Shown in pieces: positions 44,681 through 52,177 of a DNA stretch of 64,000 nucleotides (positions are counted from its first letter, which is position 1; the number at the start of each line of letters is the position of its first letter). Source of the DNA: Candidatus Treponema caballi. GTDB lineage: Bacteria; Spirochaetota; Spirochaetia; Treponematales; Treponemataceae. The position numbers and the translations under genes were made by a program. The stretch covers positions 50,272 through 114,271 of the forward strand of contig JAGHRS010000020.1 in NCBI GenBank assembly GCA_018066285.1, given 5' to 3'. The notes beneath the pieces are model-generated. The model saw only the letters and a program-made list of their open reading frames with translations. It did not search any database and was not told where the DNA came from.

Positions 44681-45490
44681 ATGAAAGAAGATATACCTCC
44701 CTTCCTTTTTACACAGGGGTTGAAGAGCAGGCTGATGCTGCTCAAAAAGAAGCTTTCTGAAAAAACAGAGCTGCTTAAAACCATGCCGGAAGGCCGCATC
44801 ATGGTCGCGCACAACCACGGAACACCCCAGTTTTACTGCATCAGTAAAGCGGGCGGAAAGCGGCGGCGTTATCTGTCCAAAAAGCAGCTGGAACTTATCC
44901 GTGTGTTGGCTCAGAAGCGCTTACTGGAAAATGCGCTCCCAGACCTGAAAGCCGAAATTACCTGCACGGAACGCCTGGTGCAGCATTACGCGCGTGTAGC
45001 CTCGAAGCCGCCACATTTCCCGCCTGAACTGCAGTGTTTTGCAACGCCGCTGACTCTGCCGGATGAGGAATACGCGCGGCTCTGGCAGGCGATTCCGCAC
45101 AAAAAGAAGCAGCCTGATGAACAAAGCTGCTATGTCACTGTGCGCGGGGAACAGGTCCGCTCAAAGTCGGAAATCCTGATTGCGGATGCGCTGCATCGTG
45201 CCGGGGTGCCATATCATTATGAATGCGAGCTGAAACTTCCCGGGCTTGGTAAAGTGCATCCGGATTTTCTCTGCCTGAACAGCCGCACCCGCCGCACATA
45301 CTGGTGGGAGCATCTTGGCAGAATGGATGATGAGCAGTATCTGAAGAACGCGCTCATCCGCATTCAGGCGTACATACAAGCGGGCATTTTTCCGGGTGAA
45401 GATCTCATCCTGACAGCGGAAACAGCGGAGATGCAGCTTGATACGCGCATCGTGCAGCAGCTGATTGAGCACTATCTGAAGTGGGATTGA
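44681..45490 (+). CDS. Nuclease-like protein A of unknown family, beside a hairpin array
   Basis: 269 residues, unnamed family. The N-terminal half is basic and helical (RLMLLKKKLSEKTELL; YCISKAGGKRRRYLSKKQLELIRVLAQKRLL) with a small beta part, which could bind nucleic acid. The C-terminal half has a PD-(D/E)XK-like pattern: Glu164 in RSKSEILIADALHRAGVPYHYE, Asp195 in VHPDFLCLN and Glu210-His211 in YWWEHLGRMDD. The third motif has His-x-Gly rather than x-Lys. It is homologous along its length to the protein at 52178, and I recall similar uncharacterised proteins in gut Firmicutes. AGGAG sets the start at 44681. It stands alone directly behind the hairpin array; the association is the reason for interest. 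Confidence 0.75.
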   Translation: MKEDIPPFLFTQGLKSRLMLLKKKLSEKTELLKTMPEGRIMVAHNHGTPQFYCISKAGGKRRRYLSKKQLELIRVLAQKRLLENALPDLKAEITCTERLVQHYARVASKPPHFPPELQCFATPLTLPDEEYARLWQAIPHKKKQPDEQSCYVTVRGEQVRSKSEILIADALHRAGVPYHYECELKLPGLGKVHPDFLCLNSRTRRTYWWEHLGRMDDEQYLKNALIRIQAYIQAGIFPGEDLILTAETAEMQLDTRIVQQLIEHYLKWD

Positions 45491-45657
45491 ATTACTATAA
45501 ACAGTATGATATCCCGTCATCCATATTTTATTTCAGAGGAACGGCGCGACGGTAAGTGTAAAGCCGGCATATACTCATGACAGCGGTCCGTTTCAGATGA
45601 GCGCGGTGCTGGAAAGTATACTTTCGCCCGCAAAGGAAGGGGAGACAGTCTGCATGA

Positions 45658-46005
45658 CAATCAAGATGGAGCGGAGGTGACCAGAACGCTGCAGCCTGGA
45701 ATTACCAGTATGTTGGATGTGATTCTCTGGCAGAAGCACTTGCAATGAGTGTATACAGCTGTCAATCATCCGGAAGTGCGGATGTAAAGAGCAAGACTCC
45801 GACACAAAACGGCCTATATGATTTATCCGGAAATGTCAGCGAGTGGTGTTGGGACAAACTGACAGGAGACAAGCATTATGCTCGTTATGCTAACTGGTAT
45901 TATAACAATAACAACAGGTTTTTTATTACAGATTTAGGAGAGGCTTTTACTGCTGGGAATTATTCTAAATACGTCGGCATCCGCTTAGTACGCTCAGGTA
46001 ACTAA
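45658..46005 (+). pseudogene. C-terminal fragment of a formylglycine-generating-enzyme-like (C-type lectin fold) protein
   Basis: The frame opens after TGA 45655 and reads WSGGDQNAAAWNYQYVGCDSLAEALAMSVY, then GLYDLSGNVSEWCWD and ends KYVGIRLVRSGN. These are the hallmarks of the end of an FGE-sulfatase (SUMF1) domain. The first half of the domain is missing. Upstream, another frame (TVSVKPAYTHDSGPFQMSAVLESIL, about 45548-45679) ends at a stop and may be a displaced part. The segment 45879-45945 is dense in Asn and Tyr codons (NWYYNNNN). No start or ribosome site is convincing. Convergent with the HAD gene, overlapping by four bases. Confidence 0.7.
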
Positions 46006-46769
46006 GCGAGCAACCCTTCCAGCAGATGGGCGACGCCATCCTCGTTGCAGGTGGCGGTGACTTCATCTGCGGCTGCCTTAACTTCGGGAATTGCGTTTCC
46101 CATGGCGACGCCGCGGCCTGCCATCTTGAGCATGCCGATGTCGTTGAAGTCGTCGCCGAACGCAATCACCTCATCAAAAGAGATGCCAAGCTTTTCCACA
46201 AGGAAGGACAGGGCATTTTCTTTTGTGGCCGCGGCTGGCGAGTACTTGAACCACGGAATGTCTGAGAATGGCAGGTAGTCTACATCATGAACGGCGGTCG
46301 CTATCGTGTCAGCGGTGGCGCGGTCGGCTGTCTGAACGCAGATTTTCTGGGCGGGCTGCCTGAAGTCGAGCAGGTCATCGTACTCGCCGTGAGCGTAGCC
46401 TGTGGAACGCTCCTCAACGTGGCGGTTCCAGAAAAAGCCCGTCTCAAGGTCGACGGTCATCTCAGCGCACGGGCCGATGACCTCGTACGCTTTTGCGATG
46501 AGCGCGCGCGTCTCGTCGAGCGTGAAATGCACTGAGCGGATGCACTCATTCTTAAGGAACGTGAGCGCGCCTCCGTTGCAGATAATCACATCCGGATGAA
46601 CCTGGTTTTCATACAGCGCGATGTTCGGCCGTCCGCGTGATGTGGAAAAACCGATGAGCGCGCCTGCTTCCTGACAGCGCCTGAGCACATCCAGTGTGTA
46701 TGGGGATATCGTCTTGTCGCTGTGAAGCAGCGTATCGTCTAAATCAGTTAAAATCAGTTTGTATTTCAT
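46002..46769 (-). CDS. Cof-type HAD hydrolase
   Basis: 255 residues. Motif I ILTDLDDTLLHSD, motif II FSTSRGR, a C2 cap in the middle, Lys in ATKENALSFLVEKLG and motif IV IAFGDDFNDIGMLKMAGRGVAMGNA. Phosphatase for sugar phosphates or cofactors such as FMN. The start overlaps the TetM-like stop in ATGA, so translation is coupled. Confidence 0.93.
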   Translation of the reverse strand: MKYKLILTDLDDTLLHSDKTISPYTLDVLRRCQEAGALIGFSTSRGRPNIALYENQVHPDVIICNGGALTFLKNECIRSVHFTLDETRALIAKAYEVIGPCAEMTVDLETGFFWNRHVEERSTGYAHGEYDDLLDFRQPAQKICVQTADRATADTIATAVHDVDYLPFSDIPWFKYSPAAATKENALSFLVEKLGISFDEVIAFGDDFNDIGMLKMAGRGVAMGNAIPEVKAAADEVTATCNEDGVAHLLEGLLA

Positions 46770-48844
46770 ATCTCGTCTTCTATGTGTTTGTGAGCATCAA
46801 CTTCCTGCCACGGGACCGGATAGCCTGCGCCGTGCGAACAGAATACACTGAAAGACGGATTTGCGCCATCCGTATCGGGATTATAGCCGCTTGATTTGAT
46901 GACCTCATCCGCGTTGTGGCACGGGAAGTATCCCTCAACGGCGAGCGAGAGTGTGCCGAGCCCTTTCGTGTAGGCGCGCACTTCGTTCATGTAGTTCTTC
47001 ATCGTGGCGACGGGAGCGCGGCCAGTCAGCGTCGCAAAGCCGCCCTTGTTTTCCACAAGCTCGCAGGTACCGGCCATCCGTTCGGCATCTGCCATGACCC
47101 GGCCGGTGCAGTTTTCAGGCACGACAATCTCGTAGCGGTAGTACGGCTCGAGCAGCAGGGATGTGCCTGGTTCAATCGTCTTCATGAGCGCCTGGCGGAC
47201 TGCGCGGTACGTTGACTGCCGGAAATCGCCGCCTTCAGTGTGCTTCAGGTGGTCGCGTCCTGCAGTTACTGTAATCTCAATGTCAGTGATGGGGCTTCCG
47301 GTAAGTACGCCGGCGTGCTCTTTCTCAGCGAGGTGCGTCAGGATGAGCCGCTGCCAGTTTGTGGCGAGGACATCCACGCTTAAGTTGGAGGTGAACTTCA
47401 TGCCGGCGCCTCGTGGTCGCGGCTCAAGAAGCAGATGAACCTCAGCATAGTGCTTGAGCGGCTCGTAATGGCCGACACCCCGCACCGGCGCCGTAATCGT
47501 CTCTTTGTACGCGATGCGCCCCTCGCCGAACGTGACCTGAAAGCCGAAGCGGTCGGCTATCAGCTGGGCGAGCACTTCAGTCTGCACTTCGCCCATCAGC
47601 ATGACGCTGATTTCCTTTGTCTGCTCGGCGACCGTCACCTTGAGCTCGGGCATCTCTTCCTCAAGCTCACGCAGAATGTGCAGCAGGCGCGGCTCGTCAA
47701 TGTCAGGCGGCGCCGAAACCGCGTACGACAGAACGGGGATCATCGTGCTTTCAAATGCATCGGCTTTTATGAGCCGCGGGCCCGTGACGGTGCAGATTTC
47801 TCCTGCGCTCGCCTCTTTCACGAGCTCGTACTTGTCGCCCGAATACAGGCGGATTTCGTTTATCTTTTCGTCGCCCAGGAACTCTTTCGCCTTCAGAACG
47901 CCGCCGGTCACTTTCAGGTGTGTCAGGCGGTTGCCGTCCTTGTCGCGGCTGATCTTGTATACGATGACAGATGCGCTTTGAGGTTCGCTTTTCGGGGCGG
48001 TGCCTGGGACAGCAGCTGAGCCGGCTTTCACCGCGCTCGCGCCCTCGCGCGGATTCGCGGCGCGCGCTGCCTTGAAAGCGGCAGGTGCCTTATTTGCAGC
48101 CAACTCTCCCAAAAGCGAAAGCAGGCGGTCGACGCCCTCCAGTTTGAGCGCTGAACCGAACAGACACGGGAAGACCTTCCGGGCCATGACTGCGCGTGCG
48201 GTATCCGCTTTTCCGGGGAGTGCGCCCGACAGGTATGCTTCTAAAAGCGCATCGTCTGTGGCCGCCACCGCTTCTGCAAGTTCCTCACTCTCCCAAGGTG
48301 CGATATTTTCAGAGAAAGCGTGACGGAGCTCATCCAGGATGCGGCCGGAATCGGCGCCGTTCATATCCATTTTGTTGATGAAAATGACTGTCGGAATGTT
48401 GTGCTTTTCAAGCAGCTTCCAGAGCGTCTTTGTGTGCGCCTGAATGCCCGCCGGTCCGCTCACCAGCAGAATGGCGGCGTCGAGCACCGAAAGCGTGCGC
48501 TCCATTTCAGCCGCAAAGTCAACGTGACCGGGAGTGTCCACAAGCACGAGCTCGCCGCCGGGCCCCGATGCCTTATCACTGACTGGAGTCTTGTTGTTCA
48601 AGCCGCTTTTAAAAGCTTCCGGGGCCCCCGCTTCTGGAAGCGCGAGCGGCAGACGCGCGATCTTTGCGAAAATCGTGATGCCGCGCTTCCGCTCGATGCT
48701 GTTCGTGTCCAGGAACGCGTCGCGGTTATCCACGCGCCCCAGCTTCCGGATGGCGCCCGTAGAGTAGAGCAGCGCCTCAGAGAGAGTAGTCTTTCCAGCA
48801 TCAACATGGGCAACAATGCCCGCAACCAGTTTCTTCATATCCAT
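46766..48844 (-). CDS. TetM/TetW-type ribosomal protection GTPase-like protein with insertions
   Basis: 692 residues. Elongation-factor-G-like: G1 GIVAHVDAGKTTLSEALLY, G2 region RKRGITIFAKIA, G3 LVDTPGHVDFAAEM, G4 INKMDM, then domains II-V ending with KGLGTLSLAVEGYFPCHNADEV. The family includes tetracycline resistance proteins and other translation factors; resistance cannot be claimed from sequence. Two low-complexity stretches break it: about residues 73-95 (AFKSGLNNKTPVSDKASG) and about 247-275 (ANKAPAAFKAARA and onward). Both relate to the I element. The ATG at 48844 (MDMKK) lies two bases after the U-tract of the upstream terminator, without a ribosome site. Confidence 0.85.
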   Translation of the reverse strand: MDMKKLVAGIVAHVDAGKTTLSEALLYSTGAIRKLGRVDNRDAFLDTNSIERKRGITIFAKIARLPLALPEAGAPEAFKSGLNNKTPVSDKASGPGGELVLVDTPGHVDFAAEMERTLSVLDAAILLVSGPAGIQAHTKTLWKLLEKHNIPTVIFINKMDMNGADSGRILDELRHAFSENIAPWESEELAEAVAATDDALLEAYLSGALPGKADTARAVMARKVFPCLFGSALKLEGVDRLLSLLGELAANKAPAAFKAARAANPREGASAVKAGSAAVPGTAPKSEPQSASVIVYKISRDKDGNRLTHLKVTGGVLKAKEFLGDEKINEIRLYSGDKYELVKEASAGEICTVTGPRLIKADAFESTMIPVLSYAVSAPPDIDEPRLLHILRELEEEMPELKVTVAEQTKEISVMLMGEVQTEVLAQLIADRFGFQVTFGEGRIAYKETITAPVRGVGHYEPLKHYAEVHLLLEPRPRGAGMKFTSNLSVDVLATNWQRLILTHLAEKEHAGVLTGSPITDIEITVTAGRDHLKHTEGGDFRQSTYRAVRQALMKTIEPGTSLLLEPYYRYEIVVPENCTGRVMADAERMAGTCELVENKGGFATLTGRAPVATMKNYMNEVRAYTKGLGTLSLAVEGYFPCHNADEVIKSSGYNPDTDGANPSFSVFCSHGAGYPVPWQEVDAHKHIEDEI
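48061..48099 (-). repeat. I element inside the TetM-like gene
   Basis: Minus strand CTGCAAATAAGGCA, variable CCTG, CCGCTTTCAAGGCAGCGCGCG, translated A-N-K-A-P-A-A-F-K-A-A-R-A. It matches the intergenic copy next to recR (12384-12423) at roughly four of five positions. Confidence 0.85.
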
Positions 48845-48846
48845 AT

Positions 48847-48872
48847 AAAAAGAGCGGCTTTTGCGGCCGCTC
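48847..48872 (-). terminator. Intrinsic terminator of ettA, abutting the TetM-like start codon
   Basis: Minus strand GAGCGGC-CGCAAAA-GCCGCTC followed by TTTTT. The 7-bp stem is perfect. Two bases after the T-run comes the ATG of the TetM-like gene. Confidence 0.9.
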
Positions 48873-48883
48873 GTCATGGCAAT

Positions 48884-50644
48884 TTATCTCGTCATTTTTC
48901 TATATACTGTCTTGTGCGGGCGGTCGGCGTCGGCACCGAGCTGCTTGCGCCTCCACTCGGCGTAGTCTGACCAGTTGCCCTCAAAGAAGTTGACCTCAGA
49001 ATTGTTCTCAAATGCCAGGATGTGTGTCGCAATTCTGTCCAGGAACCAGCGGTCATGGCTTACGACAAGCACGCAGCCGGCGAAGTCCTGAATAGCATCC
49101 TCAAGCGCGCGGATTGTCGTCACGTCAAGGTCGTTGGTAGGCTCGTCCAGGAGCAGCACATTGCCGCCCTGCTTGAGCATCATGCCAAGGTTAAGGCGGT
49201 TACGCTCACCGCCGGAAAGCACGCCTACCTTCTTGTTCTGGTCAGGACCGCTGAAGTTGAACCAGCTGCAGTACGCGCGGCTGTTCACCTCGCGGACGGC
49301 GCCTGCAACAGCGCGACCCTTCTCATCCACAGCACCCAGCTTGATGATGTCAAGGCCGTCAGAAAGCTGCTCCCAGACGCTCTTGTTCGGGTCGAGCAGA
49401 CTTCTCATCTGGTCAACGTACACGAGCTTTACAGTCTCTCCCACGCGGATAGAGCCCGCATCAGGCTTTTCGCCGCCTTCAGAGCCATCAAGGCGCTCAA
49501 CGGTCTGGCCCGCAGCATCTGCAATCAGCTTGAAAAGCGTCGTCTTACCGGCGCCGTTAGGGCCGACAATGCCGATGACAGCACCGGCGGGCACCTTAAA
49601 ACTCAGGTTCTCGAACAGCAGGCGGTCGCCGTAGCCCTTGGTCAGGCCCTCAGCCTCAATGACCAGGTTACCCAGACGCGGGCCTGCCGGAATCGTAATC
49701 TTTGTATCTTTGATCTGGCCCTTGCCAGACTGATTCAGCAGCTCCTCATAGCGGCTGATGTGTTCCTTGTGCTTAGCCTGACGGCCCTTTGCGCCCATGT
49801 GAATCCACTCGAGCTCACGCTGCAGGGCCTTGCGGCGTTCAGACTCGCCCTTTTCTTCCATCTCAAGGCGCTTTTCCTTCTGCTCAAGCCAGCCAGAGTA
49901 GTTGCCCTTGTACGGGATGCCTTCGCCGCGGTCCAGCTCCAGAATCCAGCCGGCGACATTGTCCAGGAAGTAGCGGTCATGCGTTACCGCAATAATCGTT
50001 CCCGGATACTGCTGCAGATGGCGCTCAAGCCATGCGACCGTCTCTGCATCCAGATGGTTTGTCGGCTCGTCGAGCAGCAGGATGTCAGGCTCCTGAAGCA
50101 GCAGGCGGCACAGCGCGACACGGCGGCGCTCACCACCGGAAAGAACGTCCACCACCTGATCAGCAGGCGGACAGCGCAGGGCGTCCATTGCAAGCTCAAG
50201 ACGGCTTTCAAGGTTCCAGGCGTCACAGGCATCAAGCTTTTCCTGAATCTCAGCCTGACGCGTACAGAGCGCATCAATATCAGCATCCGGATCCCCGAAC
50301 GCCTCGTTTATCTTATCAAATTCCTCAAGAAGGGCGACCGTCTCAGCCGCACCCTCGCGCACAATCTCCATGACCGTCTTGCCCGGAGTCAGCTCAGGCT
50401 CCTGCTCCAGGTAGCCGATGGAATAACCCGGCAGGATTGAAGCCTCGCCCACAAACTCAGTGTCACGGCCTGCAAAAATCTTCATGAGTGAAGACTTACC
50501 CGAGCCATTTTCACCGACAACGCCGATTTTCGCGCCGTAGTAATACGAAATGCTGATATCCTTTAAGACAGTTTTCGTGCCGTAAGAACGCGACACGCGA
50601 TCCATAGTGTAAATGATTTTCTTGTCGTCAAAAGTTGTAGCCAT
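48884..50644 (-). CDS. ettA: Energy-dependent translational throttle protein (ABC-F)
   Basis: 586 residues. Two ABC domains: Walker A GVVGENGSGKSS and GIVGPNGAGKTT; signatures LSGGERRRVALCRLLL and LSGGERNRLNLGMML; Walker B DILLLDEPTNHLDAETVAWLE and VLLLDEPTNDLDVTTIRALE. Between them lies the EttA linker (RRKALQRELEWIHMGAKGRQAKHKEHISRYEEL). EttA binds the ribosomal E site and gates the first elongation step according to energy status. ATG 50644 has TACACT exactly six bases upstream and no ribosome site, so the mRNA is probably leaderless. A terminator follows, then the TetM-like translation GTPase. Confidence 0.95.
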   Translation of the reverse strand: MATTFDDKKIIYTMDRVSRSYGTKTVLKDISISYYYGAKIGVVGENGSGKSSLMKIFAGRDTEFVGEASILPGYSIGYLEQEPELTPGKTVMEIVREGAAETVALLEEFDKINEAFGDPDADIDALCTRQAEIQEKLDACDAWNLESRLELAMDALRCPPADQVVDVLSGGERRRVALCRLLLQEPDILLLDEPTNHLDAETVAWLERHLQQYPGTIIAVTHDRYFLDNVAGWILELDRGEGIPYKGNYSGWLEQKEKRLEMEEKGESERRKALQRELEWIHMGAKGRQAKHKEHISRYEELLNQSGKGQIKDTKITIPAGPRLGNLVIEAEGLTKGYGDRLLFENLSFKVPAGAVIGIVGPNGAGKTTLFKLIADAAGQTVERLDGSEGGEKPDAGSIRVGETVKLVYVDQMRSLLDPNKSVWEQLSDGLDIIKLGAVDEKGRAVAGAVREVNSRAYCSWFNFSGPDQNKKVGVLSGGERNRLNLGMMLKQGGNVLLLDEPTNDLDVTTIRALEDAIQDFAGCVLVVSHDRWFLDRIATHILAFENNSEVNFFEGNWSDYAEWRRKQLGADADRPHKTVYRKMTR

Positions 50645-50650
50645 GTGGAT

Positions 50651-50678
50651 AGTGTACCATAAAAAGCACATTTTGAAA
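50651..50678 (-). promoter_or_regulatory. ettA promoter, leaderless geometry
   Basis: Minus strand TTTCAA (50673-50678), 16-base spacer, TACACT (50651-50656), six bases, ATG. Confidence 0.5.
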
Positions 50679-50716
50679 GGGGGCGCCTGCCCACGTTCCT
50701 GAGCGTCCTGCCTTCC

Positions 50717-50745
50717 TTGAGAAAAACGCTAAGTGCCTGTATACT
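50717..50745 (+). promoter_or_regulatory. marC promoter, near-leaderless
   Basis: TTGAGA (50717-50722), 17-base spacer, TATACT (50740-50745), eight bases to ATG 50754. No room for a ribosome site. Confidence 0.65.
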
Positions 50746-50753
50746 AGGCCGTA

Positions 50754-51389
50754 ATGATACACACCTTTTTCAAAATATTTCTGACCGTCCTGATCATCAT
50801 CGATCCGCTGGGATGCACACCCGTTTTCCTCTCAACAACATCCCACCTGGATGAACTTCAGCGGAAAAAAGTCCTCAAAAAGGCAATCAAAATCTCAGCC
50901 GTCGTCCTCGCGCTGTTCGTCCTTCTCGGCCGCATCATCCTCGATTTCTTCGGCATCACACCAGGCGCCTTCTACATCGCAGGCGGAATCCTCTTCTTCT
51001 TCATCGCCTTCGACATGATTTCAAGCAAACCGCGCATGACCAAATCCACCCCCGCAGACAGCGAAAACGCACAGGATACAAGCCTCATCGCCGTGTTCCC
51101 CATTGCCATCCCGCTCATAGCAGGACCCGGCATCCTTACGACCATCATGCTCTACGTCTCAACACCAGAAGACGGCATCATCACCATCATCATGCTCTGC
51201 GTGTCACTCATCCTCGCACTCATCATCGATTACTGGACACTGCGCTTCAGCACACTCCTGCTCAAACTGCTTCATCGCACCGGCCTCTTCGTCATCGAAA
51301 AAATCATGGGCCTCATCCTCTCCGGCCTCGCAGTCCAGCTCGTGTACGACGGATTATGCCGCCTCGGCTTCGTCCAGGCCGTAGTCTGA
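50754..51389 (+). CDS. MarC family (UPF0056) membrane protein
   Basis: 211 residues, six transmembrane helices. Family parts: FFKIFLTVLIIIDPLGCTPVFLSTTSHL, GITPGAFYIAGGILFFFIAFDMI and AVFPIAIPLIAGPGILTTIMLYV. Function in the cell is unknown despite the old link to multiple antibiotic resistance. Strikingly rich in C-ending codons compared with its neighbours. Followed by the long hairpin array. Confidence 0.92.
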   Translation: MIHTFFKIFLTVLIIIDPLGCTPVFLSTTSHLDELQRKKVLKKAIKISAVVLALFVLLGRIILDFFGITPGAFYIAGGILFFFIAFDMISSKPRMTKSTPADSENAQDTSLIAVFPIAIPLIAGPGILTTIMLYVSTPEDGIITIIMLCVSLILALIIDYWTLRFSTLLLKLLHRTGLFVIEKIMGLILSGLAVQLVYDGLCRLGFVQAVV

Positions 51390-51401
51390 CACACAAAAAA
51401 C

Positions 51402-51540
51402 ACACGGGCGTTGCGGCCCGCCTGACTCCGCCATCCGGCCCGCCGGGCTTTCCGCGGTTCCGGACAGCCGTCCTCCATTCGGAAGCGTGCTCCGCCCGCT
51501 TCCGAACGCTCCGCGCCGCTACAATCCCTAACGCAATTCG
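51402..51540 (+). other. G+C-rich leader of the 51.6 kb hairpin array
   Basis: Begins CGGGCGTTGCGG, contains GCCCGCCGGGCTTTCCGC and a near-repeat of TTCGGAAGCG, and ends GCTACAATCCCTAACGC. The same three landmarks in the same order precede the array at 58.1 kb (57755-58020). No coding frame supported. Confidence 0.6.
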
Positions 51541-51576
51541 CTGACAAGATACTTGTACGCTTTCAAGACACCGCGC
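51540..51576 (+). repeat. I element heading the 51.6 kb array
   Basis: CTGACAAGATACTTGTACGC followed by TTTCAAGACACCGCGC; a diverged copy of the consensus CTGATAAGGCATnTGTCCGC-TTTCAAGGCAnCGCGC. Further copies of its second half lie before hairpins 1-3 (51585-51612, 51682-51719, 51790-51827). Confidence 0.7.
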
Positions 51577-51617
51577 ATTTTTGAAAAGAAGGCTTTTCAG
51601 GCACTGCGCGCCAAACT

Positions 51618-52136
51618 GGCCCCCGGGCGGGTGGAAAACGCGTGAAGGGGGCCATAATTTTCAAGATACCGCGCTGCTTGTGGAGAAGGCAAAGATGCGC
51701 TTTCAAGGCATTGCGCGCCAAACAGGCCCCCAAGTGGGCGGAAATGGCGAGATGGGGGCCATGTCTTTCAAGGCAGCGCGCCATCTGAAGAGCAGGCATT
51801 TTTCCGCATTCAAGGCACCGTGCGCGAAAACGAGCCCCCGAGCGGGCGAAATGGCATAATGGGGGCCAGTTTTTTGACAGGACAGCGGCGCTGCATATGT
51901 GCTTTTATCGGATAAGCGGCCCCCAAATGGGCGAAGAGGGCATGAAGGGGGCCATCATTTTTATGGCGCCGCGTCAAAAACGCCAGAAGCGCCCGATTTT
52001 TCTGCACATTTCAAGGCCCCCATCCGCGCCGAAAACTCGTTATGGGGGCCACTTTTGCTTTGAACAGTGATTTTCGGGCGTAAAAAAGAGTCTGTCGCAT
52101 AGCCCCCATTGTACGAAATTGCGCGCCTTAGGGGCC
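51618..52136 (+). repeat. Hairpin array, GGCCCCC family, upstream of nuclease-like gene B
   Basis: Six units of 35-36 bases: 51618-51653, 51725-51760, 51833-51867, 51918-51953, 52015-52050 and 52101-52136, plus a decayed right arm at about 52160. Arms GGCCCCC/GGGGGCC (first base A in units 3 and 6) enclose 21-22 nt with a GGGCG-GAAA-TGGC-like core. Most units are followed by a T-rich stretch (for example CCAGTTTTTT, CCATCATTTTT), so on the plus strand they look like tandem terminators. Spacing is 85-108 bases. The first units are each preceded by an I element half. Confidence 0.9.
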
Positions 52137-52140
52137 ATTT

Positions 52141-52170
52141 TTGAAAAAAACGCATTCCGGCGGCCATAAT
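52141..52170 (+). promoter_or_regulatory. Promoter of nuclease-like gene B
   Basis: TTGAAA (52141-52146), 18-base spacer, CATAAT (52165-52170), seven bases to ATG. It begins five bases after the last complete hairpin; no ribosome site, so probably leaderless. Confidence 0.6.
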
Positions 52171-52177
52171 ATAGGGC

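Noticed and set aside
45658..46005. Complete diversity-generating retroelement
   Set aside because: No reverse transcriptase, accessory protein or template repeat was found in the window.
47435..48019. Plus-strand open frame of 194 codons
   Set aside because: Antisense to the TetM-like GTPase and without family features.
46766..48844. Bona fide tetracycline resistance gene
   Set aside because: Only the family is supported. Related translation GTPases without resistance exist and the gene carries large insertions.
49022..50440. 472-codon open frame on the plus strand
   Set aside because: It lies wholly antisense to ettA, whose motifs are unambiguous; composition is a mirror of the real gene.
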